This document shows, piece after piece, positions 1-5,290 of a DNA stretch of 5,290 bases. This DNA is from an uncultured Eubacteriales bacterium. Lineage in GTDB: Bacteria > Bacillota > Clostridia > Oscillospirales > Acutalibacteraceae. The stretch covers positions 1 through 5,290 of the forward strand of contig ONWI01000003.1 in NCBI GenBank assembly GCA_900321515.1, in the 5' to 3' direction. The notes under the pieces were generated by a model. That model saw nothing but the letters and a program-made list of their open reading frames with translations. It was not told the origin of the DNA and made no database searches. Positions within the stretch are counted from its first letter, which is position 1; each line of letters starts with the position of its first letter. A program made the position numbers and the translations under genes.

Positions 1-5
1 TAAGG

Positions 6-100
6 AACTGTGCAGAATTTAATCAGTCGTTTATTGCCAAAAAATAAAGTGTCCTTCGGCATTCTAACGAGCTAAATGTATTAATTATTTCTGCACAGTT
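6..100. repeat. Inverted-repeat element, possible MITE or IS remnant
   Basis: AACTGTGCAGAA at 6-17 is matched perfectly by its reverse complement TTCTGCACAGTT at 89-100. Further weaker pairing is possible inside: TAAT 20-23 with ATTA 80-83, CGTTTA 28-33 with TAAATG 73-78 (one wobble), and TGCC 35-38 with GGCA 58-61. The enclosed sequence is AT-rich and has no meaningful open frame. The nested dyads over about 95 bp resemble a miniature inverted-repeat element or the remains of an insertion sequence. No clear target-site duplication is visible in the few flanking bases, and no family was recognised. The loop is too long for an ordinary terminator. A structured leader or a chance dyad remains possible. 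Confidence 0.45.
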
Positions 101-163
101 ACTAAACAGGCTCTAACCGAAAACCGAATAATGAATTATTAAGCGAGCTTACGAACGCTTTTT

Positions 164-169
164 GGGGGA
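164..169 (+). promoter_or_regulatory. Ribosome binding site that decides the start of the cohesin-like gene
   Basis: GGGGGA is the only purine-rich site before the gene. It lies 7 nt before the TTG at 177 and 13 nt before the ATG at 183. It overlaps the TTG at 162, which therefore cannot be the start using this site. Spacing favours TTG 177, while codon preference favours ATG 183. Confidence 0.55.
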
Positions 170-176
170 CAAAAAA

Positions 177-1463
177 TTGAAGATGAGTAATTATTCAAAG
201 CGGGTAAGCAGGGTACTGCTTGCTGTCGTGATGCTCAGCACATGCTTCATGTGCTTTTCGGGCATAACGGCATTTGCCGCCGTCGATCTCGACGTTACCA
301 TTGTACCGCCGGACGACACGGTGACAAACGGAAGCGACTGCGAGGTTGACCTTGAAATTCTGACCAAGAGCGACAACGGATATGTCGAAATGCTCATAAA
401 CATCGAATACGACGAGGATCTGCTCAGACTTGCCGCTCCGGTTAACCAGAACGGCTACCGCGTGGTCGGTTCAAAGGGTCAGCTCACCCTGAACTACACC
501 GATCCGACGGGTACCAATACGCCCACTCCTATAGGCAACAAGGAAGTCATTCCGATACACTTCATCGTGCTGGATGACGCTCCGGACACTACTACCAAGG
601 TAAAAGCCACAGTTCATCACGCCTACAATAAAAGAGGCAAAAACGTCACATGGACGCCGATTTACGACAAGACCGTGGAAATCATCCGAATCAACCAGGA
701 CGTAAATAATGACAATACTTCATCCGAAGAGGAATCCTCGCAATTCGTGGTGGGAGACGGCACAAATCTTGTCAACCGCTCGAACGGAGGCACGGTCGGC
801 AGCAATTCCGGTAAGATCGCAGCCGTGATAATAGGCGCCATCGTGATTTTCAGCGCCGGTATGGCTGCCGGCAATATCTTCTGCATGAAACGGTACGGTC
901 TGAGTCACCGTTCCTCAAAAAAGGAAGAAAATGAGGAATATTATGACGATTACGACGAATCGGATGTCAGACGCGGCGGTTCCGGGAACGGCGAAGATCA
1001 GGATGAAGACGATTACTATGAAGATTACACTAATGACGAAGACGGATTCTACACCAAACCCGACGAGGATTACACCGTGGGCGGCGATGACGATTATCTC
1101 ACCGCGGTTCCGGTAAGCAAGACAAACGGTGACAGCTATCCCGATATTTTCGGCAGCGCGGTAATAGGTTCACGGGGTCTTGAATCGACTGATTTCAGCA
1201 GCATCTTTGACAAAAGCAAGAAGGCTCAAGTCGCGCCCGCACGGCAACACTCATTCTCGGACGATGACGAATATCCCGCGCTGTTTTCTCCCAGCCGTCC
1301 GGCGCAGCGAAAGGCTCCTGCCGCGCCGAAATTCGACAATGACGAGGACACGATTTTCGGCAGATTCAGCGCAAATGTCGAACGGAATGTTGACGACGGC
1401 TACGGCGGCATCTCTTCGTCAAGAAGCCGCGACCGTTCCGAGCGTTCGCCTCGCAGCAGATAA
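177..1463 (+). CDS. Membrane-anchored cohesin-like domain protein with acidic cytoplasmic tail
   Basis: Residues here count from TTG 177 (428 aa); ATG 183 is an alternative two codons later. A basic N-terminus and hydrophobic core end in a signal-peptidase-like AFA, with cleavage likely after residue 34. Residues about 36-170 resemble a cohesin-type beta-sandwich: an early strand with VDLEI, then MLINIEYDEDLLRL, and later VIPIHFIVLDDAPD before a final strand. Cohesins bind dockerins in cellulosomes, but the fold also occurs in unrelated surface proteins and no dockerin is seen here. A Ser/Asn/Gly-rich linker leads to one transmembrane helix at about 212-236, followed by the basic stop-transfer sequence MKRYGLSHRSSKK. 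This puts the remaining roughly 190 residues in the cytoplasm. That tail has a Tyr/Asp/Glu-rich stretch (about 250-306), four short motifs ending in I/L-F (Phe 325, 344, 370, 394) and an Arg-Ser-rich end (413-428). There is no LPXTG or S-layer anchor. The role is unknown; a surface receptor or scaffold linked to an internal partner is a guess. Confidence 0.8.
   Translation: MKMSNYSKRVSRVLLAVVMLSTCFMCFSGITAFAAVDLDVTIVPPDDTVTNGSDCEVDLEILTKSDNGYVEMLINIEYDEDLLRLAAPVNQNGYRVVGSKGQLTLNYTDPTGTNTPTPIGNKEVIPIHFIVLDDAPDTTTKVKATVHHAYNKRGKNVTWTPIYDKTVEIIRINQDVNNDNTSSEEESSQFVVGDGTNLVNRSNGGTVGSNSGKIAAVIIGAIVIFSAGMAAGNIFCMKRYGLSHRSSKKEENEEYYDDYDESDVRRGGSGNGEDQDEDDYYEDYTNDEDGFYTKPDEDYTVGGDDDYLTAVPVSKTNGDSYPDIFGSAVIGSRGLESTDFSSIFDKSKKAQVAPARQHSFSDDDEYPALFSPSRPAQRKAPAAPKFDNDEDTIFGRFSANVERNVDDGYGGISSSRSRDRSERSPRSR
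924..1094 (+). other. Low-complexity Tyr/Asp/Glu-rich tail segment
   Basis: This part of the cohesin-like gene encodes clustered Asp, Glu and Tyr, for example ENEEYYDDYDESD, EDDYYEDYTNDED and DEDYTVGGDDDY, built from repetitive GAC/GAT/GAA/TAT codons. It starts about ten residues after the transmembrane stop-transfer sequence, so it should face the cytoplasm. The composition predicts disorder and strong negative charge. The repeated tyrosines in acidic surroundings would suit tyrosine phosphorylation or binding of cations or basic partners; that is inference. Confidence 0.75.
1137..1361 (+). repeat. Four degenerate short linear motifs, consensus acidic/aromatic-x-x-I/L-F
   Basis: The predicted cytoplasmic tail carries four similar peptides: YPDIFGS (from 1137), DFSSIFDKS (from 1191), YPALFSPS (from 1272) and DEDTIFGRFS (motif around 1344-1361). 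Each has an acidic or Tyr-Pro lead-in, then I/L-F followed by G, S or D, and is separated from the next by polar, charged or Pro/Ala-rich linker. Hydrophobic pairs spaced in a disordered tail are typical of multivalent docking motifs. The repeat is degenerate at the DNA level, so it is not a recent tandem duplication. Confidence 0.5.
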
Positions 1464-1542
1464 TTATTTTTCAGATTTTATATATCTCTTTTGACCGAAT
1501 TTACTCATAAATATTCCTAAAAGCAAACCGGGAGGCATTACA

Positions 1543-2052
1543 ATGAAAAGACTGCTAACTCTGGATCTTAAGGACTACACCGAAGATATGCCGGTTTTTG
1601 AGAAGCATACAGTAAGGGCAATCATTATGCGCGACGGCAGAATATCAATGCAGCTCAGCGGTATAGGGGAATATAAAATTCCCGGCGGAGGGGTTGAGGG
1701 GGATGAAAACCACACAGTAGCGTTGGAGCGCGAAGTGCGGGAAGAGACGGGACTGCTTGTGATTCCCGAATCTGTCGAACCGATAGGAGAAATTCTGGAG
1801 GTGCGTCAGGATGTTTTCAAAAAAGGCGTCAAATATATCTGCCATTCGTATTTTTACTTCTGCGACGTTGAAGAACGAACTGTTGACACCACGATGACCG
1901 CCAGCGAGATTGCCAATGGTTTTCACCCGGTGTGGGAATACCCTGAGGTGATCTGCCGCGTAAACGACAGCATACAGACAGAGCAATGGCAAAAGCGCGA
2001 CACTGAATTTATCCGTATGCTGCTGGACGGCAGAGTAAAGCGCCGCCGGTAA
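1543..2052 (+). CDS. Nudix hydrolase
   Basis: This 169-aa protein belongs to the Nudix superfamily, which hydrolyses nucleoside diphosphates linked to another group, such as oxidised dNTPs, nucleotide sugars or ADP-ribose, using Mg2+ or Mn2+. The full Nudix box GX5EX7REUXEEXGU is intact at residues 49-71: Gly49, Glu55, then REVREETGL from Arg63 to Leu71, with Glu67 and Glu68 as metal ligands. The length is normal for a single-domain cytosolic member. The N-terminal beta strand (HTVRAIIMRDGRISM) and the YKIPGGG approach to the box are also typical. The start is well supported by GGGAGG at 1530-1535, 7 nt before the ATG. The gene lies 79 bp after the cohesin-like gene with no obvious terminator between them, so it may be read through or have its own promoter. 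It ends just before a strong hairpin terminator. The substrate cannot be told from sequence. Confidence 0.93.
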   Translation: MKRLLTLDLKDYTEDMPVFEKHTVRAIIMRDGRISMQLSGIGEYKIPGGGVEGDENHTVALEREVREETGLLVIPESVEPIGEILEVRQDVFKKGVKYICHSYFYFCDVEERTVDTTMTASEIANGFHPVWEYPEVICRVNDSIQTEQWQKRDTEFIRMLLDGRVKRRR

Positions 2053-2068
2053 TTTATTCCGTTGATTC

Positions 2069-2125
2069 AAAATGGGTTGTATCACTGTGGCAAACAGGCA
2101 AACACGGTGATACAACCCATTTTTT
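2069..2125. terminator. Bidirectional intrinsic terminator between convergent genes
   Basis: AAAATGGGTTGTATCAC at 2069-2085 pairs perfectly with GTGATACAACCCATTTT at 2107-2123. The stem continues inward by four more pairs (one G-U wobble, then GTG with CAC) to a loop of about 13 nt at 2090-2102. On the + strand it ends in a run of six T, and on the - strand in four T read from the A run at 2069-2072. It begins 16 nt after the Nudix stop and ends 15 nt before the stop of the opposite-strand gene, so it can serve both transcripts. The stem is longer than most simple terminators. Confidence 0.9.
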
Positions 2126-2140
2126 GTATAGACAGACCTA

Positions 2141-3358
2141 CTAATCCATTTCTTGCCCAACATCGTCCATTTTTCCGTAACAACACTGCACAAACGGAGC
2201 GAAAACCTTGGAATATTCCTCCGTTTCCTCCAGATGACCGTCCACAATGAAAAATAATGGACTATAGAGCTCATATTTCTCCGGCGGCGTGTAATATCTG
2301 CTGTCACAAAAGCTGTAGAGCTGTCCCGGGCGATAAACACCGCAGAGATATTCATACCCATATCCGTCATATTCCCAATCACTGTAAATCCAGTTCGTTC
2401 CAGCAATATCCGAAGCCGAAACGGCATCGCCATCCGGATTATAGACGGCGCGCACGTTTTTGTAATTACTCACACCTAAAGCGATGTAGGATATCACATA
2501 CTTGTCGGGGCGGAGCGCTTCTATAAAATCCGAAATATCCATCTCGCGCAGGTTTTCTGAACTCAGCTCTATTTGGGGAGAAAGGCTTCCTGTTTTGGTA
2601 GGACCATAATCAGCCATACTGTCCTCATAGAAGCGCTTGTTATATCTGTCACGCAGCTCATTTCCGTAGCGCGATAGAATCGCATCTTCATCATATAGAT
2701 CAAACCCGCATGGGACAAAATGAACATAGACTCCGTTTGCCGTCCAAGGAAACGTCTCATGAAGATAGTCGTATTTGTATTCCTCTTCGTCATATCGGGG
2801 AACATTATAGAAAAAACATCCGTCAGAGTCATCTCTCCGGTAGCTAAAGTACAGGTTCATCAAAGGCTTCCCGTCTTTTTCGGCGACAATAATAAACTGA
2901 AGCTTATGATTTGGAATGAACTTGCCAAATCCGTCCTTACCTTCAAGGTGTGTGCATTTGATCTCGGCGACAACGTCAGTTTCATAGTTTTCATTGATTT
3001 CCTTGACAACATAGAGTCTTTCAAAGCCGAAGGCAAAACTTCCCATTTTTCTGGTATCATGGAAATTACCTATAATCATTCTGTTTTCCGGGCAGTCACC
3101 TCTGCCGCGCCCCCAATTGTCATACTGTTCCTCCGGAACCCCGGCGATTTCAGGTCCGTTTTCAACGCGGTAATGAGTCCTTTCCATCACACTGTTCCGC
3201 ACAGGAGGCAGCATCAATATCACTGTAACGGTCAGCAGGGAAATCAGCAGAAAGAACAATGAAAATCGGCCTCTGCGGCTTTTCCATATTTTTCCGAGCA
3301 TCTCTTTCTCCTGCTTGAGCCGGAATATTATATCCATACAATTTTGATTGATTGACAT
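2141..3358 (-). CDS. Single-pass membrane protein with large Cys/aromatic-rich external domain, unrecognised
   Basis: I do not recognise this family. From ATG 3358 it has 405 residues. A short basic N-terminal region (KIWKSRRGR) precedes one hydrophobic helix at about residues 32-51 (FSLFFLLISLLTVTVILML). The remaining roughly 350 residues should be extracytoplasmic. They are rich in Tyr, Trp, Phe and Asp/Glu and contain eight cysteines, including an adjacent pair near the C-terminus (QCCYG). No catalytic motif or lipobox is seen. The start is uncertain. ATG 3358 has AAAGGA 9 nt upstream and lies 21 nt after the stop of the preceding gene. ATG 3367 directly abuts that site, which is too close. 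ATG 3301 has a strong AGGAG 6 nt upstream and gives 386 residues that still keep the helix. The tight spacing to the DUF4179-like gene implies one operon and perhaps a shared envelope-sensing role; that link is inferred from position only. Confidence 0.82.
   Translation of the reverse strand: MSINQNCMDIIFRLKQEKEMLGKIWKSRRGRFSLFFLLISLLTVTVILMLPPVRNSVMERTHYRVENGPEIAGVPEEQYDNWGRGRGDCPENRMIIGNFHDTRKMGSFAFGFERLYVVKEINENYETDVVAEIKCTHLEGKDGFGKFIPNHKLQFIIVAEKDGKPLMNLYFSYRRDDSDGCFFYNVPRYDEEEYKYDYLHETFPWTANGVYVHFVPCGFDLYDEDAILSRYGNELRDRYNKRFYEDSMADYGPTKTGSLSPQIELSSENLREMDISDFIEALRPDKYVISYIALGVSNYKNVRAVYNPDGDAVSASDIAGTNWIYSDWEYDGYGYEYLCGVYRPGQLYSFCDSRYYTPPEKYELYSPLFFIVDGHLEETEEYSKVFAPFVQCCYGKMDDVGQEMD
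3308..3312 (-). promoter_or_regulatory. Internal Shine-Dalgarno site supporting an alternative start at 3301
   Basis: On the - strand AGGAG at 3312-3308 is followed after 6 nt (AAAGAG) by ATG at 3301-3299. This is a better site than the AAAGGA at 3373-3368 that serves the ATG at 3358. It encodes glutamine-glutamate-lysine codons of the longer form, so it could be incidental. Confidence 0.4.
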
Positions 3359-3379
3359 AACATACATTCCTTTCTCTTA

Positions 3380-5290
3380 CTATTCCTGCACAACAAGGGA
3401 CAGATTCACTTTGGCTGTCTTCGTTTTCCATTCGAGCTTTGTATAGCTTCTGACAGTCTGTTTCTGCAGCATTTTGATATCATAATAGTTGGGATCCGCC
3501 AATGTGATTTCCTGATACCACATATGTTTTTCCAGCCATTTTTCATATTCGACATAATTGGGATCCTTATCCGGATCATAGCTGTCAGCGTCATATTTTG
3601 TTTCATATGTATCGACTATCATCGCCACAGAAACAAGTCTGAGCGTGTCAATCTCACATCTCTTGAAGATGGCTTTCAGCGACGGGTAATCTCCGATGGC
3701 GTTTTTCAGCATATTCATATCATCTGCCGCAAAATTGCTGATATAAGCATCCTCACCGTAGAATGCGGCGTCCAAAGATTCCATATAAGGTCTGTCAAGC
3801 CAGATAACGCCCTTGTTTACATAATGTCCGTTTTCGAGCCTCATATTTTCATAAGCATCAAAGCTCATTCTACAGCGCAAACGAAACACCTCGCGCCCTT
3901 TGCTCATAGCGGAAAACACCACCGGAAACGCCTCTGATTTTGTGGTAGTATTGGCTCCGTCCTGCACATCCGCATGTTTGCCGGCTTTCCCCGATGTGAT
4001 AGGCATCATGTCTCCCTGATCGACCGTAAAATTCAGCATGTAGTCCGGCTTTCTGTCCGCAAATTCATAACCGTATGTTCCGGTTCGATTTTTCTCTATA
4101 CCGTTCAGCCTGATGGTGACTCCCCCCGCAACAGGAAACGAAACGTCCTCGTACTTGGTTTCAATCTCCCCGCGCTTGTTGTATTCTATTGGAAGATAAA
4201 TTTCGGGGAGGGTTCCGTACTTGCCCGGTTCTCTCTTTGTAGTGACAACTTTTTCGCTCCTGAATTGATTATAGGTAACGGACCTCACATTGATTTGGTA
4301 AGGCTGCCTGTAATACTCATGAAAGCCGTGGAAATCTCCGTCAATTCTGTTTCCGGAATAATTGGAAGAAAACTCCATGAGAAGCACAAACGTATTCTTG
4401 CCAATCCGATAAACATGGTCATAACTAAATCCGCCTATATATTCAAATCCATCGTCTGTTTCCACCTTTGGTGTTTCCACGTCCGCCGTAAACCAGTCTT
4501 TCGGATGGAATTGATTTCCCTTATCCGGTATAATTTCCACCACCAGGGTCTGCGAATTATCGGAATCCAGCAGCTCGATGAAATGGAACACAGCGCCGTT
4601 TTTCTTTATTTTTTTGCCGATGGAATAGCGCTTGATCTTGAGGATGCTATTTGCGCCTTCCAACACGAAATCAAAATGCTTCTTCTCGATATGAGCCGGG
4701 ATGTAGTCATCGTATTCCATCGATGCAGTTACAGTCAGCTCACAGCGAAGGTCGCCATCAGATGACTGAATCAGCTCAGGCAGCCCCGGCGCGTACATTC
4801 TCCAGCCGGATAAATCGCCGTATTCTTGGGAAACGCTGCCGATGTCTCCGGCGTTGCAGGGATTGATATAGAGCGGAATACTGTTTCCCTTTTCGTCATA
4901 GATTGTGCCCTCCGCGCTGAGTTCGAGCATGTCATTGCTGGTTTTGAGCGAGACATAGAGCGAATCGTTCTCCAGCATAGCTTCGGTGAGTTCGATTTTG
5001 AAGCGTTCCTCCTCATCCGCGTCGGTACGGGAATGACTGATTCTGAATACGCTGCTCATCCAGTCCGAAACCGACGAGAAAAAGCTCTCGGCCGCGCTGG
5101 TGACCCTTCCGCCCAGCGGCGTGATAAACAGCAGTACAAGCACAACCGCCGCCGCCGCGATGACACGCTTGGTGATTCTTCTGCGCCTTGCCTCGCGCTG
5201 CCGCTTTGCCTCGAGCCGCTGCTTCATTCCGGCGATGGTGGCGGCTTTCAGCTCGTCGGACACCGGATCTTCGCGCATTACAAAATTAAA
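3380..5290 (-). CDS. DUF4179-like anti-sigma-type membrane protein, 5' end probably outside the window
   Basis: Residues count from the first ATG at 5278 (632 aa to the TAG at 3382-3380). That ATG has no Shine-Dalgarno sequence (upstream TTTAATTTTGTA), and the frame stays open for four more codons (FNFV) to the edge, so the real start probably lies beyond it. A short charged cytoplasmic segment with DELKAATIAGMKQRLEAKRQ and a run of arginines leads to one transmembrane helix at about 38-54. After it comes GGRVTSAAESFFSSVSDW, a layout characteristic of DUF4179 proteins, many of which are encoded beside ECF sigma factors and act as anti-sigma factors. There is no zinc-binding HxxxCxxC motif. 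The roughly 570-residue exterior looks like several beta-sandwich segments, with strands such as FKIELTEAMLENDSLYVSLKTS (in part) near 93-113 and GGVTIRLNGIEKNRTGTYGYEF later. It probably senses an envelope signal and restrains a sigma factor, but no sigma gene is visible. It is followed after 21 nt by the unrecognised membrane protein gene, forming a likely operon. Confidence 0.8.
   Translation of the reverse strand, partial: FNFVMREDPVSDELKAATIAGMKQRLEAKRQREARRRRITKRVIAAAAVVLVLLFITPLGGRVTSAAESFFSSVSDWMSSVFRISHSRTDADEEERFKIELTEAMLENDSLYVSLKTSNDMLELSAEGTIYDEKGNSIPLYINPCNAGDIGSVSQEYGDLSGWRMYAPGLPELIQSSDGDLRCELTVTASMEYDDYIPAHIEKKHFDFVLEGANSILKIKRYSIGKKIKKNGAVFHFIELLDSDNSQTLVVEIIPDKGNQFHPKDWFTADVETPKVETDDGFEYIGGFSYDHVYRIGKNTFVLLMEFSSNYSGNRIDGDFHGFHEYYRQPYQINVRSVTYNQFRSEKVVTTKREPGKYGTLPEIYLPIEYNKRGEIETKYEDVSFPVAGGVTIRLNGIEKNRTGTYGYEFADRKPDYMLNFTVDQGDMMPITSGKAGKHADVQDGANTTTKSEAFPVVFSAMSKGREVFRLRCRMSFDAYENMRLENGHYVNKGVIWLDRPYMESLDAAFYGEDAYISNFAADDMNMLKNAIGDYPSLKAIFKRCEIDTLRLVSVAMIVDTYETKYDADSYDPDKDPNYVEYEKWLEKHMWYQEITLADPNYYDIKMLQKQTVRSYTKLEWKTKTAKVNLSLVVQE

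Noticed and set aside
141..165. Small dyad AAGCG/CGCTT followed by T residues, resembling a terminator or leader hairpin
   Set aside because: The stem is only 5 bp with a 10-nt loop, too weak to call, and it sits right before the ribosome site.
222..260. Lipoprotein signal around LSTC in the signal peptide of the cohesin-like protein
   Set aside because: Thr sits at the position before Cys where Gly, Ala or Ser is expected, and a better signal-peptidase I site (AFA) follows several residues later.
177..1463. Wall or cellulosome anchoring (LPXTG, dockerin or S-layer modules) in the cohesin-like protein
   Set aside because: None of these motifs is present. The C-terminal part follows a membrane helix with positive stop-transfer residues and is predicted to be cytoplasmic.
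1491..1519. Possible promoter for the Nudix gene with TTGACC at 1491-1496
   Set aside because: The -35-like hexamer is good, but at 15-17 nt spacing only TATTCC or TTCCTA is found, which are poor -10 boxes. Readthrough from the upstream gene is just as likely.
1645..2433. A 262-codon open frame on the - strand across the Nudix gene and terminator
   Set aside because: It lies antisense to a Nudix box that is clearly coding, runs through the terminator hairpin and overlaps the convergent gene in another frame. Its translation shows no domain-like pattern.
2720..3262. A 180-codon open frame on the + strand opposite the unrecognised membrane protein
   Set aside because: The opposite strand has the operon context, ribosome site and membrane helix. 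This frame has no ribosome site that stands out and no domain pattern.
3974..4765. A 263-codon open frame on the + strand inside the DUF4179-like gene
   Set aside because: It is antisense to a long reading frame with clear membrane-protein architecture. Its translation is rich in His, Ile and Phe without recognisable features, typical of a shadow frame.

Overview
The window looks like a piece of chromosome from a low-to-mid GC Gram-positive anaerobe of the class Clostridia, possibly Ruminococcus/Oscillospiraceae-like. This is inferred from three things: purine-rich Shine-Dalgarno sites close to the starts, a cohesin-like secreted domain, and a DUF4179-like anti-sigma-type membrane protein. 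No sequence search could be run, so the taxonomic call is tentative. No rRNA, tRNA or CRISPR array is seen, and no complete mobile element.

Layout. Bases 1-160 are non-coding and hold a perfect 12-bp inverted repeat about 70 bp apart, which may be a small mobile-element remnant. The + strand then carries two genes. The first (177-1463) is a membrane protein with a signal peptide, an extracellular cohesin-like domain, one transmembrane helix and a long, unusual cytoplasmic tail. The second (1543-2052) is a Nudix hydrolase with an intact Nudix box. A long, near-perfect hairpin at 2069-2125 follows. It lies between convergent genes and probably terminates transcription from both sides.

The - strand from the right edge to 2141 holds two tandem genes in one likely operon. 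The upstream one (from the right edge down to 3380) is a DUF4179-like membrane protein whose reading frame stays open to the window edge, so its true start probably lies outside. The downstream one (3358 to 2141) is an unrecognised single-pass membrane protein with a large cysteine- and aromatic-rich outer domain. Families of the first type usually follow an ECF-type sigma factor gene, so the missing neighbour to the right may be a sigma factor. This is inference.

The two halves face each other and share no obvious pathway. The common theme is the cell surface: three of the four proteins have one membrane helix and a large predicted external domain. The most unusual item is the tail of the cohesin-like protein. 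It has a Tyr/Asp/Glu-rich low-complexity stretch, four copies of a short acidic/aromatic motif ending in Ile/Leu-Phe, and an Arg-Ser-rich C-terminus, all predicted to lie in the cytoplasm.
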